A DNA stretch of 64,000 bases from Psoroptes ovis (Eukaryota > Arthropoda > Arachnida > Sarcoptiformes > Psoroptidae), in contig PQWQ01000015.1 in NCBI GenBank assembly GCA_002943765.1, positions 62,001-126,000 of the forward strand. Reading direction: 5' to 3'. Positions within the stretch are counted from its first letter, which is position 1, and every line of letters begins with the position of its first letter. A program made the position numbers and the translations under genes. Shown here one piece after another: positions 37,301 to 49,400 of the stretch. Under the pieces are notes generated by a model. That model was not told the DNA's origin and searched no databases. It saw only the letters and a program-made list of their open reading frames with translations.

Positions 37301-39614
37301 TTTGGGCTTGAAAAATTGTTCATTTTGTTTCAATCGAATATGGTCATTATTACCATTATTATTTTGATTGTTTAATAAATCAAATTCCAATGCATATAAA
37401 TAATAATAATTGTCACAATTTGTTTGATTTATTTCAGTGTTTGGTGATGATAAATTGGTGAAAAAATTCGATATTTTTTTCTCATAATTTTTTATGCGCA
37501 ATTCTTGACCGCTTTGACGTATATTCAAATCAAATCTATGATTTTCAATTAAAAATTTTTCATTAACAATTTTCAAATGCTTATCGATTTCATCGTTTTG
37601 TATAAGATAAATACAAGTGCGAAATGCACAATGTATTTTAGCGATTCTTTGCGATTCAAAAAAAGCTCCAGGTATTAAATGTCCGGAAAATGAACTATAG
37701 GCAGGAAATATGAATACATAGGCATATTTTTTCTTAACATTAGCAATGTTTTTATCGATTTCATGTTTTTCAAATTGATACATCGGTAAATGATAATCAG
37801 TAATTGAATCCTTGGTCAATTTCGATATATATTGATTCAATAATTGTAATGAATATGTTGGATACAATGTTGATAAACCATTTCGATAAAATGACATTTT
37901 TTCAATATCAGAATCATTGAAATAGTCTTCATCAGTTATGAATGATTTATGGATTTGGTCTTTTAATTTTTCTGTTTCTCTATCAACAAGATAGTATTCA
38001 GTGAAATTTCGTCTAATTTCTTCACGCATATTATCAGGTGTGAATAGAAAATAGACCGAATTTTTATCACGTGCACGTCCACGCGATTGTGCATATGCAC
38101 GATATGTAACAGGATAATCATAACGAATAACAACATTACAAATAGGTATGTCGATACCTTCTTCAATTACAGATGTGGCGACAATTATATTGATTTTTTT
38201 CGATTCCATCAATGCTCTAAACAATGTGTAATGATGTGGTTGATCAAATTTAATAAAATCTTTTAATGCTAATCCACAAATAAAAGTCGGCTTAATAAAT
38301 GAATATTTTTTATCTAATCTAGACAATTGCAATAGCCAACAATATAACATATTTGCATCAGTACGTTCGGTAACGAATATGATTCCAGTGAATTTCTCAT
38401 CCTTTTGAAATTCTTCAATAATGAGCAACAAAATGCGCAAACGATCGGATATTAAACGGCCATCTGTCAATAATTTTATATCATCTTTTTTGATCGAATA
38501 TTTATCATCTATTGCTTTTATTATAGATTTTTTAATGGAAATCATCAATTTTCGTAATGTATCACCAAAATCTAATGACATTGTCAATAAAGATCGTTGA
38601 AATAATTCAATCACTTCCATAGCAAACCAAGGACCCATTGTTTCGTGAAGATATTCATGGATTTTTTCAAAAGCAAGACGAAATTGTTTAAGAATATCTT
38701 TAACGCTATTTGATGAGCTATCATCATTAGTGTTAGTATCATTATAATAATTAATGCTCAAATATTTGTAGGCTTTTTTAAAATCGAAATCAATTTCAAT
38801 ACCGAATTCATTTGAATTGCTATATTCGATAACAATCTCTTGACAAAGATTTTTGTGATGCTGAAAATTTTTTGTCAATACACGAGCTTCAAAAATATTC
38901 TCAATTTTTTCCAACGATTCATAAAATTCTTGAATTTTTTTCGGTTTAAATGGTACTACTGTTGCACTCATACCCAATATTTTTGGTTTTCGCTCATTAC
39001 ATTTGATATTTCGATATAATTTCATGATAAGGCTATAATCATGGCCAGAATCACGATTATTCTTTTTTGTGGCCCAATGAACTTCATCAAATATAATCAA
39101 ATTTATATTTTGAAAATTAATATAACCCTTTGTGATCATATTATAAAGTACAGCTGGCGTCATAAAAAATATTTGATTGTTTTTCAACCGTTCATTCCAT
39201 TCATTTGTGTCAAAGTCATCTGGCTGCTGATCACCAGTGATTAGCATCAATTTACCCGGCAATAAATTGATAGCTTTTTCATATTGTTGCGATATCAAAG
39301 CACGATTTGGTGCGAGAAAAAACATACGTTTAATATCAGATGATGGATATGTTGTGCCGATCGTTTCATGAAACATATGATGCATTAAACTGAATGCTAT
39401 CAATGTTTTACCCGAGCCAGTGGGCAAACAAATTACTATGTTTTCTTTTTTAGCTTCATTGAATAAGTGTTCCTTGTTAAACAAATTTAGAATTCAATTA
39501 ATGATTTGATGGATATTCGAGAAAACATTTATCAATACCTACCTGATAATCACGTAATTCATATCCTCCAATACGAATCGCATTATCATCAATGTCATTG
39601 TCAATTTCATTCAT
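34352..39614 (-). CDS. Dicer (Dicer-2-like) endoribonuclease
   Basis: Four exons: 39614-39543, 39472-35248, 35168-34653, 34593-34352; 1684 aa. Dicer cuts long dsRNA or pre-miRNA into small RNAs. Domains in order: an N-terminal DExD/H helicase with CLPTGSGKT (about residues 39-47), FDEVHWA (about 152-158, DEVH instead of the usual DECH), GMSATV and YAQSRGRARD; a dimerisation (DUF283) region with PGAFFESQRIAKIHCAF; a platform/PAZ area I can place only by CLRIMSLPLILYRLEQ; RNase IIIa (YETVGDAFIK, then DMADCIEALIG, about 1215-1330); RNase IIIb (KLEFIGDSIIDHLL, then LPDVFEALIAAIW); and a C-terminal dsRBD-like end. Acidic catalytic residues of both RNase III domains are kept. An intact helicase and divergent PAZ suggest the siRNA-type (Dicer-2) branch, but arthropod Dicers need a tree to be assigned. 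Long Asp/Asn-rich inserts are present. Confidence 0.93.
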
Positions 39615-40223
39615 CTTTCATTCAATCATTTTGACTTTTTTTTCAAAATAAATCTCATATTTTCAGTGATTCATCATCATTTTATAATTTTTGCAATGAT
39701 TTTCCATGACAATCAATAAAATTTTTGGATTTAGATTAATTTATCTTACAACATTAGATTGTTACCATTGGATTTGAATGATTTAAATGGGAGAAATAAT
39801 TAAATCAGAAACAATCATGATCTAACATTTTATAATCATGCTTATTTTGATTGTAAACAAAAACAACAAAAATTGGATCATTATTTCTATGAATGGAACA
39901 TTTTTGTTTGAATTTGAAAAATATGGCGGGAATTTTATTGCCATCTTATTCAAGCATGAATCAAATAAAGGAGTTTCTGCCTTCATATTGTGAAAGAGAG
40001 TATATATTTTCTACTATGAACTATCTATTGATAATTATTTTCCATTTTTTGGTTATTTTTTTTTAAATCAATTTGAAAAATTCATTTATTTGTACATTTT
40101 TTAAATATATAATTTACATGAGAATTTTTTTTTTCAAACAAAATATCACATTTTAACAAGAATATAATAAATAAAAATCATGATATCAAGATATTAAAAT
40201 TTTCAAAATGATCATCATCATCA
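39615..40223. promoter_or_regulatory. Dicer upstream region and XXYLT1 3' flank
   Basis: About 610 bp between two minus-strand genes. It contains GGCGGGAA at 39925-39932, an E2F-like half-site, about 310 bp upstream of the Dicer ATG. No gene was seen. Confidence 0.4.
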
Positions 40224-41713
40224 TCAGCGTTTTCGATATGAACCATATGAATATGTTAATGTTGGTAATGCTGAATTACAATTACCATGATATAACATTA
40301 TTGGTTGATTACATTGATGATAATCATCAAAAACATTTGCATATCCATGAAAACGCCACCATTGACATAATTGTCGATTCCAGCCACATGATAATGTATG
40401 ATACAATGAACGATGATCAATCGCAGTGATTGTATAGAAATCTTGATCACCTAAATGTCCATTAAATCGATATTTGCCACATATATGTTTAATAACATTT
40501 TCATTTAATAATGAATTATATACTTTTGATTCACGCATTTTTCTTAAATGTAATAAAACGACACCGGAATTATAACCAGGAAATCCGTTTTTATTCGGTG
40601 GCGAACCAATTTGTGTATTCGGATTTGATTGTCTATATTCATGTAATGTATGTCTATTTATTGATTAAAATAATAAGAATTATTTCAAATATTTGGACAT
40701 AAAAACAAATAAATCACTGTAAAAACTTACCGATAAACTGGCTGCTGTTCATAAGCAATGCCAATAACTTCCTCAGATTTAAATCTACCGAATTCTTCAT
40801 ACAAGTCTAATATGTTTCCGTCTAATTGTACATCAATATCCAATAATATTAAACGATCAGCGATTTTCGATGGTATTACTCGATGCAAGAACATTGAATA
40901 GAAAAATAATGAATTTGAGTAATATGAATGTAATTTATGCGTAAAATATTTTCGTAATGTTGGCAATAAATATTCTAAACGTTGATCGATTGCGGCTGAA
41001 TCAATGAAAAAATATTTTGTTAATGGACGATGTTTAACAACATTGATGAATGACGAAAAATCATCAAAAGAATTTTGTCCATTGACATTCAAAGTTTTTA
41101 ACCATTGATATGGCACATTTGTCAGCTGTCGCTGTAATTCATCATGAACATTAACGATTGTTTGTTGCAAATTAGAATATAAACGATTTGTTGTGATTAA
41201 ATGTATGCATAAAACACCGTCATTACCGTCAGTATAAGCAGTTGAATTAATATTTATCAAAATCGATTTCAATGTATTACTAAATTTTAACATTAATTTA
41301 GATGTTGACAGTAAATTTTGTTCATTATTAGAATGATCAATAATTGTGAATGCTAGATGAAAATTGCAATTATTTTTATCATTATTAAAATTATTAGATT
41401 TTGATTTTAACAAATATGCATTATCATTTTCATAATCATTATTTTCTTGGATTGAATTCGTTAATCGAATCGATTTGGTTGGTCTTTTATTGACTGTTTC
41501 GATCGTTGTCACAGATGATGTTTTAGATTTATTTACATTTATTGGTAGATCATTGATTAGATTGTTTAGATTGGTATTTGAATGACGATTATTATCATGA
41601 TTTTTTAGACATAAAATTGAAAAATAAATACAACAAATCAGAAAACAAATAATTACAATAAATTTTAAAATTTTCAATATTATAAAATTTTCCAAGTTGT
41701 TTTCATTTGCCAT
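40224..41713 (-). CDS. XXYLT1: Xyloside xylosyltransferase 1 (Notch O-glucose xylosylation)
   Basis: Two exons, 41713-40731 and 40653-40224, joined at a split Arg codon; 470 aa (human 393). XXYLT1 adds the terminal alpha-1,3-xylose to xylosyl-glucose on Notch EGF repeats in the ER. Type II topology: a short cytosolic N-terminus, one hydrophobic anchor (IIVICFLICCIYFSILCL, about residues 16-36), a low-complexity Asn/Ser stem, then a GT-A/GT8 catalytic domain. Family blocks are RLILLDIDVQLDG with the metal-binding DxD, AYEQQPVYRHTL, GFPGYNSGVVLLHL, GHLGDQDFYT, CGWNRQLCQWWR and LYHGNC. The enzyme match is strong throughout the C-terminal half. Confidence 0.95.
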
Positions 41714-44700
41714 TTTTGACTTGATTAAAAATCAACAATGATGTTTCACGTTACATAAACTTGAATAATATTCACGATTAAAAATATTTGAAAGTTTGAC
41801 ACTTCAATTGCTTAGAATACTTGAATTGAAATGAAATGATTGAAATGAACTACTGCACGATAAAACACTGTCTTTTTATATCCGAAATCAGTGAATTCAA
41901 ATTTAGATTGTTTACAATAAACATTACGAAACTTTTGATACTTTTAGTGATGATAATTAATAATATTTTCATTTTCCCCAGTATTACGAATGTATGATCA
42001 AGTGCACGAGGTCACGTGAACAATGGGTCGATGGGTTTTTTGATGATGAAAATTTGTATGTCACATAGAAAAACAGCCGAATTCATATAATAATTTACAA
42101 CCGGGCCCTTCAAAAGCACTTTTACCCAAAGGATCGAGGCAAAATTATTGCATTGAATATTTTTAATGTTATAACAAAACAGCCGAAAAATATTGAAAAA
42201 ATGTAATACCATAAAATTTTTATATGGGAAAAATATATGTCGTACACAACACCACTATACACACCAATTGTACACACACAAATTTGAATTTGACTTTTGG
42301 CTAAAAATATTTATTTTTGTTAATTTTCAATTGATATTTATGGAACATAAATGAATGATGATGAATATATTGAATTCAAACATTTATCGTCTGTTTGAAT
42401 TTCGAGTCGGTCGGTCGGTTGGTCGGTCAAAATTTATTCTCATCATAATTGAATATTTCGGATCTTTTTCGAGCCCGAAATTGAATTCAATTGTTTCGAT
42501 TATGACAGATGATCGTGAATAATTTTGAATTGAATTTGTTGCATTTTCATTTATTGTTGTTTGGGGTTTGATTAAATTGAAAATGAACGACACTAACATT
42601 CATGATTTGATCAAGTGAACTTCAATTTCACTCATATTTCGTTCAATTTCAATTTCACAATGGCACGAGACACTTGCATAGATCCTTATTTTTTGCTTGC
42701 TTTACAAATCAACACACACACACACAAACACACGACTTGAAATGAAAATTATTATTATGGCAGACATCATAAAACCATTGTATGTGGTGGTTGGTAGGTT
42801 GGCTGAAAAATCAATAGCAATATTCATAGTTCAGTTTTCAAATATTTCCATGATGTTTGGTGTTGTTTATGAATTGCCAGCAAACAGCCAAAGATCACGA
42901 TTTGTTTCGATGAAGCAAAAAGAAAGAGCCAAAACCTTAAAGACTTGAGGTTTTTTTAAAAAAACCTCGATGATCCATAAATCATCAAACAATTTCATGA
43001 TTAGATTATGATATTTTTTGAACAAAAAATGGTGAAAGTAAGGTAAAAATGAATTGAAATACATTCAAATTCAAAGTGTGTCGTCTGTGATCATTGAAAA
43101 TGATGATAATAAATCGAAAAATAAAAGTAAAAAATTGAAAAACACGAAATTCAATTCGACTCGGACATATGCAAAATTGAATAGGAAAAAATAATCTTAA
43201 AATCCTCAAAAAAACCTTTGAAAGAATGTTGAATAAATAAATAAATTCAAAGTAAATCACCTTTTTTGAAAAATTATTGAATAATAATAATCATAATGAT
43301 TATGATAAGAACCTTTTGCAAAGGTGTATGAATAAAACGAAAAAAAAAATAAAACCTGAAATTTCATTTGAAAATCTAAGCATTATGATTATTATTTAAA
43401 TAAAATTTATGACAAAAATAAATAAAAAGATGTGCATTTAGAATAATCATAATCATAATCATCATCAACCACACAAATTCATACAGAACTATACTCAAAT
43501 TGAAATTCATAATTCATGGCATTAGAATCAAGAATTAAATTGTTCATAAATATGCAAGGATTTGTTCAGTTTTCCATTCCAAAAAAAGAGAAGAGAAAAG
43601 AAATCAATTTAAATTCAATTTTATTTTTCTGGAAAGAAAATTCACCTTTTAAACATCAACCTTTAACAATTGACCACAGTTGGAAATCTATTAGAAAGTT
43701 TAAATGATATGAAATGGCCAAAAACATCGTAAATATTTGTGTGTGTGCTTTACTCTTATCATTTATTACTTTTACTTTACCATTTTATCACAATTGTCAA
43801 TCATCATCATCATGGTGGTTATATGGTAATATGAAATTTTTTTTTTCTTCATTTTACTTTTGGTCAAATTGAAAATATACAGATAAATATTTATTTAATT
43901 GAAGAAGTGCTAAAATTTAATTTTTCATTTTAAATTTATCATTTCAAATGATCAAATGATAAATGTTTTAAATATTTGAATTGACCACCAAAACAACATT
44001 GATAGATACCCATGACAACGACAAACTGGCTTAAGATTTGTTGAATTTGTCGCCAGATTGTCGTCTTGTTTTCTTTGCTAAAATAGTAGAAAATCTAATA
44101 GGTTTTAATTGAATTTCAAATTATTTCTATTTTCTGATAAAGAAAATGTCATTTAAGGAATTTGATTTTAACAAGAAAATCTTGTAAAAGTCAAAGATTT
44201 TCTTCGCTTTTTTTTCGAGAGACAGAAAATTTCAAAAATTTTAGATTCAAAAATAGCAGCCACGTGTTTTAATCATTATTATTATTCAAAAAAATGAACG
44301 TATGGCAACACGTGACTTGAAAATTGAATTTTTAATTTTATCTGATGCAAATTCTCTAAGGTAAAATCAATATTCGAAGTAAAATTCCCATCAAATCGTG
44401 GGATTCACCTGATTCACAGTGAATTATTCAGTGAAAAAAAAATGAACTGAAAATTCACTTGTTCCAAAACAAAAAAAATGAAACAGCTGTCATTATTCAA
44501 TATAAAATTCGTACATATTCAATAATACCAAAATCCGTGGGAAACCTATTTTTATATACGACGAAATTGTACCAACGAATAGAATCGAATAAGAACCAGA
44601 AATTTTATTATTATTCTAATTTTCATTATTGGATCTAATGGGATTTTCAATTATTATTATTAATATTATTTATGGAATGAATAATAATTGAAAATAATAA

Positions 44701-46478
44701 TCAGAATTTCAATGAAGCAAAATTCATGGGAAACTTTAAAAATAATCATCAAAATAATTGAATATTTCACATTGAATTTCAATAATTGGATCAAAACAAT
44801 TTTTTTTTTTCAAATTTTTGTTTACCAAAATGGAAATAATTCAAACAAAATTCCAAATTGTATACCATTAATATGTATCATTATTGAGGTTATTATTTTC
44901 ATTATTATAATTTTGATGTTTCTATTTGATTTATCAAAGGTGTGGTGCGTGCGTGTCTGTGTGTGTTTTAGGGTATTTGAAACAACCATCACCACCATCA
45001 TAGACCATAATCAAACACGGGTCAAAATAAATAAATCTAAAGTGAAAATAATCTTTGGACTTTTCTCCTTCATTCATTTAGCATTTAGCATAAACTAAAA
45101 CAGCTTAAATATTTTGATAAATTGTTGAATATTACCAATATGCACAAACACAACACTGACACACACAAAAATAACCATTAATTGAATGTCGAATGAGTGA
45201 ACGTGATTGAAACCTATTATTATCTTTTAAATACGGAATAGAAAAAAATGGTAAGAAACCATATTAGAAACGATATTTTGAAGGATTTCAAAGTCTAAGG
45301 CCTTAGAAGTTTTACTTTTTCAATGAAATTAAAATGAAAGAAATGAAACCTTCAATCAAAAATTTGAATTGTCCAAGTTTATTGTATGAATTTTGAGGAG
45401 AAAAATGGTCAAAAAAATTAAATAAAAATGAATACAATGATTGAACCTACACTTGCATATACGCTTGATTTTCATCAAACAATCAAAATAATCTAAAATA
45501 ATAATAACAAAGATAAACAACAACAATGAATTTCAATGGCTAGAGATCTTTATCCGGTTTTCAAATAATAATAATAAATATACCTATGTGTTGTCTGACC
45601 TTTTTTATTTTCTTCAACTGGTCAAATAAATGAATAAATGATTCAATTCAAATGATTGAATGAATGAATAAATGGCAATCAAACTTTGAATCAAAATGTT
45701 CAGACGATTTGGTCGAGAAAATGAATGAAATGGGGAAAATGTTGTTTTTAAATCTTTAAATAATACAGAAAATTTGAAATTTCAAAATTTTCGATGTTTA
45801 AATGCTAAAATTTCGAAAAATTCTCAAAATTTACCTTTTTTGAAATCGACCAAGACCCTGCGATGAACCGATGAAAGAATGAACCCAATGTACATTCATT
45901 AATACCCAGTATATAACATTCATAGGGTATTAGTACTCTCGGGTTTTGCATAGTTTCAGTCTTTTTTTTGTAGATTTTTCTTGATCTTTCAATTTTTTTG
46001 ATTGTTTGCCGACTTTCAATTCAAATTTTGCCTTTTCTCCAAAATTTTACGATGAAGATGAATGCTTTGTCTTGGAAATTTCAATGTCTTGAAAATGTTG
46101 TATTCAGCACCATAAATAAATAAATAAATGTATTCACGGGTTGTAAACAATAATAAATAAAACAATAATCATTTGAATGTTTGAATTCAATATTGAAAAA
46201 GGTTATCAAATTACAATTTTTCCGAATTTTACATTTTCGTAAATGACAACAATACAGCTTCAAATAGAAAAAGCCCTTAAAGCTCTTACAAAGAACCAAC
46301 AAAGGCCATAAACATTTTTATTGGTGCTGGGTGGCTTTGACAAATCATAATGATTGTTGTTGAAATTTTACTTTTTCAAAATAATTTTATGATTTCTTGT
46401 CATAAACAATTTGAAACGAAATCAATAAAATGTTTGAAATCTTTCGTTTGAATCTTGGTGAAATTTCGATTGATCACT
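41714..46478. other. Gene-poor interval between XXYLT1 and Dscam
   Basis: About 4.8 kb with no convincing gene. It holds CACGTG E-boxes at 42013-42018, 44261-44266 and 44309-44314; a GGTC tandem repeat (42406-42428); a GC-richer patch with a duplicated 12-mer AAAACAGCCGAA (42070-42081, 42176-42187); and a 7-bp hairpin AATACCC/GGGTATT (45901-45931). The open frames, including a hydrophobic one at 44688-45098, look like chance frames in AT-rich sequence. The 3' UTR of Dscam should occupy the right end. Confidence 0.55.
42406..42428. repeat. Imperfect (GGTC)n tandem repeat
   Basis: About five to six units of GGTC with one T substitution, in AT-rich surroundings upstream of XXYLT1. Confidence 0.8.
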
Positions 46479-49400
46479 TTAAAAATTCAATTTACAACAA
46501 CTAACCATCAGCCAAATCATTGGTGATATGTTGAATTTCATTGGATTATTTTGATTTTGATTTGGATTCAATGGTCGCTGTTGATTGTTGCTGCCATTAC
46601 CAATCGTTGATGATCGTATTGAACGCAGTTTAGATGCTTTAATGTTTGCAATTTTTCTTGTATTTTGCTGAGACTGTTGCGGTGATAAATTAAATTGTAA
46701 TGTTGAATAATTTTGTTGACTTTCTTTATTGTTATTATTATTATTATTGTCAATCATTTCAATGTTTTCTTTTGTAAAATTGTTAATTGTTGTATTATTA
46801 TTATTACATAATTGACAATTTTGATGATTTGGATTAATTGTATGTGCATAACGTTGTGGCTGTTGTTGATGATAATTTAATGAATTAATTGCTGCTGCTG
46901 TTGTTGTTGCATCTTGTTTAATGCATGGCATAATTGGTGCAAAATTTGAATGATCATTGGCTGCAATGCAACCATTATTGTTATTCGAACTGCCATCTCT
47001 TAATGATGATTCAAAATTTTGTTGCCTTTGGCGTAATTTAATTACGAAACATGCAACTAATGTTATCACAGTTAATACTATCACAGAACAAATTGCTGGT
47101 ATTAATATTGTCATTTGATTATTAATAATCATTGTTGATGATATTGATGATGATGATAATGATTGCAGTGTTTTTGGATAACCAGATGATGGTTGAATCA
47201 ACATTACATCAGGTGGTAATGTTGCTGTAATAAATAATAGTAAATTTAAAGACAAAATCATGCATAAAAATTTACAAGATTATCTTTACCTCCATCAATG
47301 GTTAGGGTTGAAAATGAATACGTTTCTTCAGTGGTTCCAATATCAGTGATGGCAGCTATATTCAAAATATACCATGTAGCCGGTAATAAATCAATTAATT
47401 CTATAATTTTTCTATTTGATTGATCATTTGTTGTTGTTGATGTTGATGATGTTTGTATTTTTGATGAAATCACTAACCAATTTTTATCAATTTTTTTACG
47501 ATATTTTAATTGAAAATATTTTATTTCACAACCATTTGTTTGCCATTTTTCTAAATTAATTAATGCATTTGTTGAATTAATTTTCATGAATAATTCGATT
47601 TGTTTTGGTGCGATCGGGACTTGAAATCCAAAAAATCAATAAATAACATAAATATTAATGAAGCTAAAGAATAAATATTGATCTACACTTACCGGAACCT
47701 TTAGTACGAACTGAAATCGCTTGACTTGGGTCACCTTTGCCAATATTATTGTAAGCGATAACGTAAAACTGCGAGTGATGTAAGGCAGGAAATCGGAAAT
47801 TAAAAGAAAATATTTAGATAAAAATATATTTAAAAAAAAAATACATTACTTGATATTGATTTCCACATAGTAAATCGGTATATTTATATGAATTTTCATT
47901 TGAATTCAAATGCATCTCTTCCCATTCACCTTTAGGTGATTTTGAATATAAATAATAACCATTTATTTCAGGTACAAATTCATTTATTGATTTTTTTATC
48001 GTTGATTTTGAAGTTGTTGTTAACGAAGATGATGATGATGATAATAATGAATTTGAATCCGAATTATTTTCAATAGTCCAATTCAATTCAATACTATTAT
48101 AGTCAATATTTTTCACATTTAAAATCGGTGCTTTTGGTGGATCATTGATCAAAGTTTCACCGATAATTTCTTCTGATTGTGGACCAGGACCAATGCGATT
48201 AAATGCTTGAACAATGATTAAATATTTTGTACCTCTGCGTAGATCAGTGATTTTAATCTCTTTTTTCGCTGATAATTGATTGCTAACATTATTATGATTT
48301 TCAATAATTTTTTTAAACATGAAGTGTTCATCGAAATCCATTGCTTTATAACCAACATAATAGCCAAGAATCTGTCCATTTTGATGTTGAATATGAGGTG
48401 GTTCAAATGTTATTTGTAATATATGAGCACTTATCGGTGATACATTAATATTTAATGGTGGTCCTGATGGTGCTATTGAAAGCATTGTGAAAAAAAATAT
48501 GATTAATTTCATGAAACAAAAAACATTAAATAATGATACCTTCTTCTTTTGTTAATATTTTCAATGGTATTGATTGAAATTGACTGAAACCAATTTGATT
48601 TTCAGCTTGTACACGTATCTCATATGTTGTCATGGGTTGTAATGATTTCAGAGTGATTGATGTTTCACTACCACTGATTGTTTTTCGATATATATTTTCA
48701 TTTGTTAATGAATTTTTCAAAAAAATATCATTATTATTATCAATAAATGAATGACTATTATTATTATTGGAATTGGAATAAATGCCAAACCATGGTATCG
48801 ATTGATCAGACCATAATCGATATTCGATGTGATAAGCAATGATTGGACTGTTACCAGAATATGGTTGTGTCCATGCAATCAATGCACTTCTGCTATCGAT
48901 TTCGATTGCATGTAAATTTTCCGGTATTTCTGGCGGTTCTTGTACGATTAATTGGAAATTAAATTCATCTTTACCATAAGGATTTGATGCTAAACAAGTG
49001 AATAATGATGAATCACGGCGATCAATTTGTTCAATTTTGACAATAAATTTTAATCGATCATTTTGTTCTACTTTGCGTAAAGTGTAACGATTATCGATTG
49101 ATAAATGTTGAATATTTTTATCAATATTTGAATGTATGAAATCTAACAACATTCGATCTTTGGATATTTGAATTTCAATCGGTATTTCACCGAATACTTC
49201 ACATTCAAATTCAATGGTTTCACCATATTTTGATGTTTGTGTAGAAAATTTATTACGAAAATATGCTGGAACTATATTTTGAAATTGAATTAATTTATGA
49301 CGGAAAATTGACAACTGAGACATACCATGTACATTTAATTTGATGACTTTACTCAGTCCAGAACCAACACCATTATTTGCTTGACAAAGATATGTACCCG

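Noticed and set aside
2824..41713. A functional cluster of Notch-pathway genes (numb and XXYLT1)
   Set aside because: The two are 32 kb apart with unrelated genes between them; co-location is most simply coincidence.
44688..45098. Hydrophobic 136-codon open frame between XXYLT1 and Dscam
   Set aside because: Composition follows the local ATT/AAT repeats, it has no family signature and no splice context; a chance frame in AT-rich DNA is more likely.
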